The notes: a model not told the origin generated them from the sequence alone. Positions 1-6,242 are shown, counted from the first letter of the stretch. The stretch is DNA of 7,232 bases from CBDCWA01 sp046048295 (GCA_046048295.1 JBJOGJ010000200.1:1-7232), one strand, 5' to 3'. Numbers and translations are program-made.

Positions 1-58
1 TGCAAACTGGCAATGCCGGTGCAAGAATGAGTGCGTGTGGGTACATTCCTTAGCGCAC

Positions 59-62
59 GGAG
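59..62 (+). promoter_or_regulatory. Ribosome binding site deciding the amidohydrolase start
   Basis: GGAG lies 7 nt before the ATG at 70. The alternative GTG at 31 has no comparable purine-rich motif before it, and the 13 residues it would add do not look like this family's N-terminus. The ATG is therefore preferred. Confidence 0.55.
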
Positions 63-69
63 CACCGCC

Positions 70-1278
70 ATGCTGGACTTCAAGCTAATCTCTGCCGACT
101 GTCACATCGTCGAGCATCCGGATGCGTTCGCCCGATGTCAAAAGGAATTCGGTGACAAGGCGCCGAGGGTCGTCGAAAATCCAGAGGGAATAGGAAAAGG
201 GCTCTTCTTCATAATGGAGGGGCTGCAGCCGATGCACGTCGGGTACTTCGCACTTGGGCATGTCGTCGACAAGCCCGAAGGACGCAAGAACATGACGGCC
301 TACGAGGACGCGGAGGCGTTCAAGCAGGCGGTGACGAAATTCCGCGAGGGCTATCGCTACGAGGATCATGAGGCGGACTGGGAGGGCAGCGCATACGCAT
401 CGGCACTTGCGCGCGACAATTGTGAGGCGTCCATCATCTTCGCGAGCTGGGCGCGCTACAACTACCACGTCGAGGATGCCAAGCTGCAGCGGTCGATACT
501 CAGATCCTACAACGAGTGGATCCTGGAGTTCGCGAGTGCCGCTCCGAAATGTCTTTTTCCTGCGCCGATGGTGTCGATTCTCGACATCGACCTCTGCGTC
601 AAGGACATGCAGGAATACGTAAAGCGGGGTTGCAAGACCGTGCATATCCCGACGACGATCAACGGCAGCGGCTACTATGAGGAAATCTACGAACCGCTGT
701 GGCAGGCGGCAGTGGACCTGGATATTCCGCTAACGGTGCATGCGAATTCGAGCCAGGGCCGGCCGATGAAGCTGCATGGGCTCGGCAAGCGCGACGACGA
801 TCCGAGAAAGTACATCATCCGAAGCGAATTCGAGGGCAACCGGTTCGGTGGCCCGATGTGTGCGTGGGCATTCGTCAGTAATCTTATTTTTTCCGGCGTA
901 TTCGATCGCCACCCGAAGCTCAAGGTGATGTGCTCCGAGTTCCAGATGGCAGAGGCGGCCTCGGTGGTCGAAGCGATCGACTATCGTGTCGGGCGGGCGG
1001 CGACCTATGACCGTGACCGAAATACGAACAGGCGCTGGCCGAGCGAGTATCTGCGGGAGAACGTATACTTCGATTTCGAGGACAGCCGCGCAACCGTGTT
1101 GCAGACGCCGTACTATGGCGAGGACAACTTCATGTGGGCGAGCGACTATCCCCACTTCCAGACGATTTGGCCGCATTCCTCAAGCGTGCTCGAGGAGAAC
1201 TGCGCCGGGCTGAAACCGGGCCTGGCGAGGAAGCTCGGCCGCGACAACATCAATGCATTCTACAAACTTGGCTTGTAA
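70..1278 (+). CDS. Amidohydrolase-2 family metal-dependent hydrolase/decarboxylase
   Basis: Predicted 402-residue cytoplasmic TIM-barrel enzyme of the amidohydrolase-2 (ACMSD-like) family, which hydrolyses or decarboxylates small carboxylic or aromatic acids at a divalent metal. Seen in the sequence: an N-terminal SADCHIVE motif (D10, H12, E15) matching the DxHxxE form of the metal site; H224 in PLTVHANSS at a barrel strand end; H281 and E290 in the HPKLKVMCSE segment; and D359 in the C-terminal WASDYPH motif, the usual metal/catalytic aspartate. There is no signal peptide. Length is normal for the subgroup with the SDYPH...WPHS ending. The ATG at 70 follows GGAG; a GTG at 31 in the same frame is possible but less likely. 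It is followed 17 nt later by an FAH-family gene and then by a solute receptor, which suggests a catabolic operon. The substrate is unknown. Family is confident; the exact reaction is not. Confidence 0.9.
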   Translation: MLDFKLISADCHIVEHPDAFARCQKEFGDKAPRVVENPEGIGKGLFFIMEGLQPMHVGYFALGHVVDKPEGRKNMTAYEDAEAFKQAVTKFREGYRYEDHEADWEGSAYASALARDNCEASIIFASWARYNYHVEDAKLQRSILRSYNEWILEFASAAPKCLFPAPMVSILDIDLCVKDMQEYVKRGCKTVHIPTTINGSGYYEEIYEPLWQAAVDLDIPLTVHANSSQGRPMKLHGLGKRDDDPRKYIIRSEFEGNRFGGPMCAWAFVSNLIFSGVFDRHPKLKVMCSEFQMAEAASVVEAIDYRVGRAATYDRDRNTNRRWPSEYLRENVYFDFEDSRATVLQTPYYGEDNFMWASDYPHFQTIWPHSSSVLEENCAGLKPGLARKLGRDNINAFYKLGL

Positions 1279-1285
1279 GCGAGGT

Positions 1286-1289
1286 GGAG
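1286..1289 (+). promoter_or_regulatory. Ribosome binding site deciding the FAH-family start
   Basis: GGAG, inside the purine-rich stretch GAGGTGGAG (1281-1289), sits 6 nt before the GTG at 1296. This supports a GTG start there rather than the in-frame GTG at 1284, which lies inside the motif, or starts further upstream that would overlap the previous gene. Confidence 0.5.
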
Positions 1290-1295
1290 CCAGCC

Positions 1296-2141
1296 GTGCA
1301 GTATGTGTTTTATGACGACTTCAAACCCGGCGTTCTCAGGGACGGCAAGGTCTACGACCTAGCGGCCTTTCTCGGTCCGGCAGGCGAGCGTGGAGGGCGG
1401 GCCATCGTCGAGGCGATAATCGCCCGTAACGGCGAGATCGCGAGCAGCGGGAAAGCGTTCGCCGGCGGAGGCAAGGACGTGGGAAGCGTGCGCCTGCGCG
1501 AGCCAGTTCCCGATCCGCGCCACATCGTATGCGCGGCACGGAACTACAAGGACGAACGGGAGGCGCCGGCGGCCAACTTCTTCCTCAAGGGGACGGCGAC
1601 GCTGGTCGGCAATGGCGACACCTGCGTCATGCCACCTGTCGACGTCCGCACTTTTCATGCCGAGCCGGAACTGGCGGTGGTGATCGGCAAGGAGGCCTAC
1701 AACGTCAGTGCGGCAGATGCCATGGCGCATGTGTTCGGCTATACCTGTTTTCTCGATGTTTCGGCGCGGGGGGTCGCTTCTGGCTACTACATGCACAAGT
1801 CCTACGCGACGTTCGGGCCACTCGGGCCGGCGATCGTCACGGCGGACGAGGTGCCGGATCCGCACGAGCTCCGCGTCCAGTTGTGGGTCAATGACATCAA
1901 GCGTCAGGACTTCTCGACGAGCCAGATGGCGAATGACATCCCGCGACTGATCGAGGCGGCATCGAGCGTACACCCGCTGATGCCGGGCGACGTCCTGGCG
2001 ACGGGTACGCATCATACGGATCTCTATCCGGTGGCCGACGGCGATACTGTCACCGTCGAGATCGAGAAGGTCGGGCGGCTCAGCGTCAAGATCCGCGACG
2101 ACCGCAAGCGGCGATGGCCGGAGGATGCCAAGAAGGATTAG
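1296..2141 (+). CDS. Fumarylacetoacetate hydrolase (FAH) family protein
   Basis: Predicted 281-residue cytoplasmic enzyme of the FAH superfamily, which cleaves C-C bonds in, decarboxylates, or hydrates beta-keto/enol acids from aromatic breakdown using Mg2+ or Mn2+. Metal ligands are visible: E123 and E125 in HAEPELAVVIG, and D154 in FLDVSARG. K168 in the HKSYATFGPLGP segment matches the family's conserved lysine region. The start is GTG with GGAG 6 nt upstream; the open frame extends further back, but that would overlap the amidohydrolase by about 145 nt. Two parts differ from the common pattern. The lid segment reads NYKDERE (83-89), without the histidine expected in NYxxHxxE. The loop near the C-terminus reads GTHHTDLYP rather than GTPxGVG, closer to the GTNHxGLG variant of some family members. 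The C-terminal tail is highly charged. It is probably co-transcribed with the amidohydrolase. Family is confident; substrate is unknown. Confidence 0.9.
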   Translation: MQYVFYDDFKPGVLRDGKVYDLAAFLGPAGERGGRAIVEAIIARNGEIASSGKAFAGGGKDVGSVRLREPVPDPRHIVCAARNYKDEREAPAANFFLKGTATLVGNGDTCVMPPVDVRTFHAEPELAVVIGKEAYNVSAADAMAHVFGYTCFLDVSARGVASGYYMHKSYATFGPLGPAIVTADEVPDPHELRVQLWVNDIKRQDFSTSQMANDIPRLIEAASSVHPLMPGDVLATGTHHTDLYPVADGDTVTVEIEKVGRLSVKIRDDRKRRWPEDAKKD

Positions 2142-2206
2142 GCACAGATCGTTCGATAAATGTCGCAACCGGCAGATGAAGACCGGCGACCGGACAGGAG
2201 GAAACA

Positions 2207-3229
2207 ATGATTAGACCAAGCTATGCCGTTGCGGTTGCCGGGATGCTCACAACGGGTGCAATGGCAATAACGGTTCAGGCGCAAGCGGAAAGCGTCGAGG
2301 CGTTCTATCGCGGCAAGACGATATCGGTGCTGATTCCGTCCGCTCCGGGTGGCGGATACGACCGCTACGGCCGGCTCGTCGCTCGCCATATGGGTGAGCG
2401 GGTTCCCGGCAAGCCGACGCTGGTGCCGCGCAACATCCCCGGCGCAGGAGGCGTGATCGAGGCGAACCAGCTCTATACGGCTTCGCCGAAAGACGGGACG
2501 GTGATCGGCATCATCCAGCACAACATCCCGTTCCGGCCGATCTTCGATCCGCGCCAGGTGCGTTACAAGGTGGAGGGGTTTCGCTGGCTCGGGAGCGTGA
2601 CGCCGATCACAAACACGGCGATCGTGAACAAGAGTTCGGGGATTGCGTCCGTCGGCGACCTTTTCACCAAAGAGCTGATCGTCGGCAGCTCGGGCGGCAC
2701 GACAACGTACCTGCCGTCGACCGTCAATTCAGTGCTCGGCACCAAAATCAAGCTCATCTCAGGTTACAAGAACACCACAGACATCCTGCTCGCCATGGAG
2801 CGAAGGGAGGTTGAGGGGCTCGTTGGCATAGGGCTCACCAGCCTCAGGGGCTCAAAGGCTGCCAAGGACGTAGACTACAAGATCCTGTTCCAGATGGCCT
2901 ACAAGAAGCATCCCGACCTTCTTGATGTGCCGCTCGTTCAGGACCATGCCAAAAAGCCCGACGACAAAGCCGTGATGGAGGCGATCTTCGCGAGCTTCTC
3001 GATTGGGCGCTCCTTCGTCACGCTCGATATCCCGGAGGACAGGCTTGCTGCGCTCAGGGCCGCCTTCAAGGAGATGATGATGGACCCGAAGTTCATCGAG
3101 GAGGCAAGGAAGTCCAAGGCCGAGGTGAGCTATGTCTCGCCGGAGGAAATCCAGGACATCATCAAGATGGTGTACGGGCTCCCGAAGCCAATTCTGGAGC
3201 GGGCGGCGAAGGCGTTTACCGGCGGTTGA
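2207..3229 (+). CDS. TctC/Bug-type periplasmic solute-binding protein
   Basis: Predicted 340-residue receptor of the tripartite tricarboxylate transporter (TTT) family, which binds carboxylates in the periplasm and delivers them to a TctA/TctB membrane pair. A Sec signal peptide is visible: basic start, hydrophobic stretch about residues 7-23, probable cleavage after AQA at 27. The mature start EAFYRGKTISVLIPSAPGGGYDRYGR (about 31-56) carries the ligand-loop glycines. Residues 73-83 (VPRNIPGAGGV) and the ILLAMERREVEG stretch near 193-204 are also typical. The start ATG is well supported by AGGAGG at 2196-2201, 5 nt upstream. It lies 65 nt after the FAH-family gene in the same direction with no obvious promoter or terminator between, so it is probably part of the same unit. 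No tctA or tctB gene is in the window, which is common because these receptors are often dispersed. The ligand is unknown. Confidence 0.93.
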   Translation: MIRPSYAVAVAGMLTTGAMAITVQAQAESVEAFYRGKTISVLIPSAPGGGYDRYGRLVARHMGERVPGKPTLVPRNIPGAGGVIEANQLYTASPKDGTVIGIIQHNIPFRPIFDPRQVRYKVEGFRWLGSVTPITNTAIVNKSSGIASVGDLFTKELIVGSSGGTTTYLPSTVNSVLGTKIKLISGYKNTTDILLAMERREVEGLVGIGLTSLRGSKAAKDVDYKILFQMAYKKHPDLLDVPLVQDHAKKPDDKAVMEAIFASFSIGRSFVTLDIPEDRLAALRAAFKEMMMDPKFIEEARKSKAEVSYVSPEEIQDIIKMVYGLPKPILERAAKAFTGG

Positions 3230-3241
3230 AAACGTGCCGGT

Positions 3242-3277
3242 GGATCGGCTGGCAACGACGTCGTCCGAAGTCGATCC
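3242..3277. terminator. Possible stem-loop between convergent genes
   Basis: GGATCGGCT at 3242-3250 can pair with AGTCGATCC at 3269-3277 (9 bp including one G-T), and the loop holds a perfect 10-nt palindrome, ACGACGTCGT, at 3255-3264. A second smaller pair, ACCGGC 3218-3223 with GCCGGT 3236-3241, overlaps the end of the receptor gene. It lies where the receptor gene and the HtrA-like gene converge, the right place for a shared terminator. The only T-run on the + strand (3286-3289) is short and 8 nt away, so this is not a classical intrinsic terminator. Confidence 0.3.
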
Positions 3278-3280
3278 GGG

Positions 3281-4291
3281 CTAGCTTTTCTCGACGGGCG
3301 TCAGGGTGAGCTTCACGATTCCGTTCGCTCGAGCGACGGCGATCTCGATCTGCCTGCCGATGCGATGCACGTCCATGACGCGGGCGATATCATCAATGCC
3401 GGCGATCGTTTCACCGTCGAGACTGACGATGACGTCGCCAATGGCGAGGCCGGCATCGGCGGCCGGGCTGCCGGGCTGCAGCTCGCGTATGCCGACGGCG
3501 CTGGTCTGCTCGACGCCGAGGCGGTGACGTGCACGCGCAGAGAGAATGAGCTGTTCGGCGACGATGCCGATCATGGCGCGCCTGACCTTGCCGTGCGCAA
3601 GGATCTGGGTCAGCACGTGTTCAGCGGTATTGGCGGCGACTGCGAAGCAGAGGCCCTGGGTGCCCTGTATCATTGCGGTGTTGATGCCGATGACTTGACC
3701 GCGGGAATTGACCAGCGGGCCGCCGGAGTTGCCGGGGTTCAGGGCGGCGTCGGTCTGGATCAGGTCCTCGATCAAGCGCCCCGAAGCGGAGCGGAGCGAG
3801 CGGCCGACGGCGCTGATGATGCCTGCCGTAACGGTCGACTGGAAGCCGAGGGGGTTGCCGATGGCGATGGCGATCTGGCCGGGGCGGAGGGTCTTCGAAT
3901 TCGCCAGCCCGGCCGCGGCGAGGTTTCTCGTCGTTTCGGCGCGCAGGACTGCAAGGTCGGTCGCCGGATCGCGGCCGAGCACCGTTGCACCGAAGCGGCT
4001 GCCGGTCTCGCTGGTGAGAACGAGGGACTGGGCGCCCTCGACGACATGGTTGTTGGTCAGGATCAGACCGTCCGGCGAGACGACGACGTCGCTGCCTACA
4101 CCGAGCGGGCCGGCCCCCTGCGGGCCGCCGACCTCGATGTGGACGACGGCAGGCGAAACGCGATCGACGACGCCGGTGACGACTTCACTGTAGGCATCCA
4201 GAAGCTCGCCATCGCGCGCTGCGGTATTCATGCCGGATGCAGGGCCCGAATTCCGGCCGGGGCCCTCGAAGAGGCGGAAAATACCCTTCAT
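3281..4291 (-). CDS. DegP/HtrA-like S1C serine protease with one PDZ domain
   Basis: Predicted 336-residue trypsin-fold protease of the HtrA (S1C) family, which degrades or senses misfolded proteins. The catalytic triad is visible: H82 in LTNNHVVEG, D112 in DPATDLAVL, and S189 in NPGNSGGPLV. A single PDZ domain follows at about 245-330, containing LQPGSPAADAGLAIGDVIVSLDGE. The family usually has a signal peptide or membrane anchor, and DegP has two PDZ domains. Here the first 45 residues (MKGIFRLFEGPGRNSGPASG...) contain no hydrophobic stretch, so the protein looks cytoplasmic unless exported by another route. The ATG start is supported by GGGAGGG (4295-4301) just upstream on this strand. It is divergent from the NfeD-like gene and convergent with the receptor gene. 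The protease fold is near certain; the cellular location is inferred from absence of a signal. Confidence 0.93.
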   Translation of the reverse strand: MKGIFRLFEGPGRNSGPASGMNTAARDGELLDAYSEVVTGVVDRVSPAVVHIEVGGPQGAGPLGVGSDVVVSPDGLILTNNHVVEGAQSLVLTSETGSRFGATVLGRDPATDLAVLRAETTRNLAAAGLANSKTLRPGQIAIAIGNPLGFQSTVTAGIISAVGRSLRSASGRLIEDLIQTDAALNPGNSGGPLVNSRGQVIGINTAMIQGTQGLCFAVAANTAEHVLTQILAHGKVRRAMIGIVAEQLILSARARHRLGVEQTSAVGIRELQPGSPAADAGLAIGDVIVSLDGETIAGIDDIARVMDVHRIGRQIEIAVARANGIVKLTLTPVEKS

Positions 4292-4318
4292 GTTCCCTCC
4301 CTGCGGTGCGGATCATAT

Positions 4319-4331
4319 GTTGTGAGACAAC
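4319..4331. promoter_or_regulatory. Short inverted repeat upstream of the HtrA-like gene
   Basis: GTTGT-GAG-ACAAC is a perfect 5-bp inverted repeat with a 3-nt centre, extendable outward by three weaker pairs (two G-T, one A-T). It lies 28 nt upstream of the protease start codon, in the leader or promoter zone. It could be an operator half-site pair or a small leader hairpin. I do not recognise a specific regulator motif, and no convincing -35/-10 pair for the protease could be placed. Confidence 0.3.
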
Positions 4332-4435
4332 GTGATATGGGGCGCGGGGGCCGATTGGGGAACCGGCCACGGAGCGAACGCGGCCGAATGCCGGGGACGA
4401 GGCGCGAAATTTCGTTCGATATGCATCCCATGCGG

Positions 4436-4458
4436 CTACAGAATATTCGCATCTGTGG
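4436..4458. promoter_or_regulatory. 23-nt dyad abutting the nfeD -10 box
   Basis: CTACAGA (4436-4442) and TCTGTGG (4452-4458) form an inverted repeat with a 9-nt AT-rich centre; six of seven positions are Watson-Crick and one is G-T. It ends 2 nt before TATAAT at 4461, so it covers the spacer and the -35 position of that promoter. This placement fits a repressor or activator operator, but the regulator is unknown. Confidence 0.35.
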
Positions 4459-4460
4459 AC

Positions 4461-4466
4461 TATAAT
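4461..4466 (+). promoter_or_regulatory. Probable -10 box of the nfeD promoter
   Basis: TATAAT is a perfect consensus -10 hexamer, notable in GC-rich DNA. Transcription would start near 4472-4474. That leaves only about 5 nt before the ATG at 4478 but about 26 nt before the ATG at 4499, with AGGA (4485-4488) in between. The -35 position (around 4438-4443, ACAGAA) is a poor match, so the promoter may need an activator, possibly acting at the overlapping dyad. Confidence 0.5.
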
Positions 4467-4498
4467 TGCGGCGGACAATGGAAAAGGATGGCTTGGGC

Positions 4499-4957
4499 AT
4501 GGAACTGATCGGCAAGTTTCTCTACGAGCTCGGTGGCTGGAACTGGTTCATCCTGGCAGTCGTCATGCTGATCCTGGAAGCGATCGTGCCGGGCGTGCAC
4601 TTCATCTGGTTCGGAATCTCGGCGCTGATTGTCGGGGCGCTGGCACTAGGGTTGGCCGACTATCTGTCCTGGCAGTGGCAGCTCGGAATTTTCGGCGCCC
4701 TGTCGTTTGCCTCGATCTGGATGATGCGTCAGTACTGGCGGCCGGAGTCGGTCGAGAGCGATGAGCCCAATCTCAACGTGCGGGGGTCGCAATACATCGG
4801 GCAGTTGGTCGTGGTCGAGAACGCGATCTCCGGCGGACGCGGGCGGGTGCGGGTCGGCGATACGGTCTGGAGCGCCCGTGGCCCGGATGTCGAAGCGGGC
4901 GTCCGCGTCAAAGTCGTCGGGGTGGACGGGACGGTGCTCGTCGTGGAGCCGACCTGA
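4499..4957 (+). CDS. nfeD: Short NfeD-like membrane protein
   Basis: Predicted 152-residue inner-membrane protein of the short NfeD class. Two or three hydrophobic segments are visible (about 14-30, 35-53 and 60-77). They are followed by a soluble beta-rich OB-fold-like domain (about 95-150), with the typical IGQ...GRGRVRVGDTVWSARG...VEAGVRVKVVGVDGTVLVVEP pattern read in pieces across 100-151. Short NfeD proteins usually work with a stomatin/SPFH (paraslipin) partner in membrane organisation or quality control, and the gene is often adjacent. Here no stomatin gene lies in the window: the downstream neighbour is convergent kdsD and the upstream one the divergent protease. It lacks the N-terminal ClpP-like protease domain of long NfeD proteins. 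The start at 4499 is chosen because the TATAAT at 4461 leaves a leader with AGGA before it; ATG 4478 (159 residues) is the alternative. Confidence 0.87.
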   Translation: MELIGKFLYELGGWNWFILAVVMLILEAIVPGVHFIWFGISALIVGALALGLADYLSWQWQLGIFGALSFASIWMMRQYWRPESVESDEPNLNVRGSQYIGQLVVVENAISGGRGRVRVGDTVWSARGPDVEAGVRVKVVGVDGTVLVVEPT

Positions 4958-5000
4958 GGACTGGGCGACCTGCTTCGGCTGGCGCAGAGCTGGTTGCCGG

Positions 5001-6011
5001 TCAGGCGATGCCTTCGCGCAGCAGATCGTGGACGTGAATGATGCCGACCGGCTTCTGCTTCTCGACCACGAACAGGGCCGTGATGCGGGAGGTGTTGATC
5101 AACTCCAGCGCGGCCGATGCGAGCATGCCAGGTTTCACAGTCTTCGGATTTTCGGTCATGATTTCGGCGGCGGTGGCCAGCAGCAGGTTCTTGCCCATGT
5201 GGCGGCGCAGGTCGCCGTCGGTGACGATGCCGACGAGGCGCCCCTTCTGATCGATGACGCCAAGGCAGCCGAACGCCTTCTGTGTCATGACGACGAGTGC
5301 GTCGCTCATTTTGACATTGACGGAAGCAAGCGGCAGGCGCTCCTCGCCATGCATGATGTCGGAGACGAACTTCAACTTCGCGCCGAGCGAGCCACCGGGG
5401 TGGAACACCTTGAAGTCGTGCGCGGTGAAACCCTTGGCTTCCAGCAGTGCAATGGCCAAAGCGTCGCCGAGGGCGAGCTGCATGGTGGTGGAGGTGGTCG
5501 GCGCGAGCCCATGAGGGCAGGCTTCCTTGGTGGTCGGCAGGATGAGGGCGACGTCGGCGGCAGTGGCGAGGGCCGACTCGGTGCGCGAGGTCATGGCGAT
5601 GAGCGGCACGCGGAAGCGGCGGGAATAGGTGAGGATGTTGAACAGCTCCACGGTTTCTCCTGACCAGGAGATCGCGAGGACGACATCATCGGGTGTGATC
5701 ATGCCGAGGTCGCCGTGGCTTGCCTCGCTCGGGTGGACGAAGAAGGCGGGCGTGCCGGTCGAAGCGAAAGTCGCGGCAACCTTCTGGCCGACATGACCGG
5801 ATTTGCCGATGCCGGTTACGATGACCCGGCCGCGGGCTGCCGAAAGAGCGGTTACAGCCTGACGAAATCTCTCGCCCATGCCATTCTCGAGTTCGCGCGA
5901 GAGGGCACTGATGCCCTTCACCTCGAGTTCCAGCGTCCGAATGGCGGAACGGACGGCGTCGGTAGCCTTTGACGCCGATTGCTTTCTGGCCTTGCTCTTT
6001 GCTTTGCCCAT
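5001..6011 (-). CDS. kdsD: Arabinose-5-phosphate isomerase, KpsF/GutQ/KdsD family
   Basis: Predicted 336-residue cytoplasmic aldo-keto isomerase interconverting ribulose 5-phosphate and arabinose 5-phosphate, the first step toward Kdo for lipopolysaccharide. The SIS domain covers about residues 40-200, with TGIGKSGHVGQK and the HGDLGM and ISWSGE motifs. Two CBS domains follow (about 218-275 and 283-336), ending in the typical HVHDLLREGIA. Alignment by eye to E. coli KdsD puts the residues reported as catalytic there (K59, E111, E152, H193) at K70, E122, E163 and H204, all conserved, so it should be active. The family is usually about 325 residues; this start adds a short Lys/Ser/Ala-rich tail (GKAKSKARKQSASK). 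Earlier in-frame starts (ATG at 6053, TTG at 6083) exist, but none has a clear Shine-Dalgarno and they lengthen it beyond the family norm. It is convergent with nfeD (43 nt) and divergent from the barrel gene. GutQ or KpsF roles cannot be excluded. Confidence 0.94.
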   Translation of the reverse strand: MGKAKSKARKQSASKATDAVRSAIRTLELEVKGISALSRELENGMGERFRQAVTALSAARGRVIVTGIGKSGHVGQKVAATFASTGTPAFFVHPSEASHGDLGMITPDDVVLAISWSGETVELFNILTYSRRFRVPLIAMTSRTESALATAADVALILPTTKEACPHGLAPTTSTTMQLALGDALAIALLEAKGFTAHDFKVFHPGGSLGAKLKFVSDIMHGEERLPLASVNVKMSDALVVMTQKAFGCLGVIDQKGRLVGIVTDGDLRRHMGKNLLLATAAEIMTENPKTVKPGMLASAALELINTSRITALFVVEKQKPVGIIHVHDLLREGIA

Positions 6012-6139
6012 TACGCCCGCCTGTGTCGGATCGATGCTGTTTCGACGCTGCATTTCGGGTCCCGCCTCTTTGTGCCGGCACAAGCCTTAGCAGAGTTAAG
6101 ACATATCGCAACATTCGCCGATGGGAGGTTTTCGGGGTC

Positions 6140-6162
6140 GGTTTCGGGCGGCTTGCGAAACC
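6140..6162. promoter_or_regulatory. Perfect 7-bp stem-loop in the kdsD/barrel intergenic region
   Basis: GGTTTCG (6140-6146) and CGAAACC (6156-6162) are perfect inverted arms around a 9-nt centre. The repeat lies between the divergent genes. If kdsD is transcribed from the -10 at 6184-6189, it would fall in the 5' leader of that mRNA near its beginning; otherwise it could be an operator. There is no T-run, so it is not an intrinsic terminator. Function is unknown. Confidence 0.35.
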
Positions 6163-6183
6163 ATGCGTTAACCAATTGGAAAT

Positions 6184-6192
6184 ATTGTACCA
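6184..6192 (-). promoter_or_regulatory. Candidate extended -10 for kdsD
   Basis: Read on the - strand this is TGGTACAAT: a TACAAT -10 hexamer with the TG of an extended -10. It sits in an unusually AT-rich patch of the intergenic region. Transcription would start near 6177, giving a leader of about 165 nt to the chosen kdsD start. No good -35 was found 16-18 nt upstream, which an extended -10 can tolerate. The same patch read forward contains TATTGT (6183-6188), which could serve the barrel gene instead. Confidence 0.33.
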
Positions 6193-6228
6193 ATCCGATT
6201 TCGTGCTGCGTTTCCAGGCAATAGAGGC

Positions 6229-6234
6229 AGGTGG
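6229..6234 (+). promoter_or_regulatory. Ribosome binding site deciding the barrel-gene start
   Basis: AGGTGG lies 8 nt before the GTG at 6243. An in-frame GTG at 6231 overlaps this motif and has only GAGG 3 nt before it. An in-frame TAG at 6222-6224 rules out any start further upstream, and no ATG is available before the signal peptide. Confidence 0.45.
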
Positions 6235-6242
6235 GCGCAGCA

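Noticed and set aside
1..30. Possible tail of an upstream gene ending in TGA at 28-30 (frame 1, reads CKLAMPVQE)
   Set aside because: Nine codons are too few to tell coding from chance, and other frames are also open or closed by chance here.
1134..1295. Extended N-terminus for the FAH-family protein from ATG 1134
   Set aside because: It would overlap the conserved C-terminus of the amidohydrolase by about 145 nt, and the added residues do not resemble the family.
3365..4465. Very long + strand open frame (366 codons) opposite the HtrA-like gene
   Set aside because: Its translation is Asp/Gly/Ala-rich without any domain, and the opposite strand carries an intact catalytic triad and PDZ. It is a by-product of high GC codon bias.
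4958..5000. Terminator between convergent nfeD and kdsD
   Set aside because: The 43-nt gap is GC-rich, but I found no stem longer than a few pairs and no T-run on either strand.
4761..5663. + strand open frame of 300 codons across the end of nfeD and kdsD
   Set aside because: It overlaps two well-supported genes in another frame, and its composition is that of antisense translation of KdsD.
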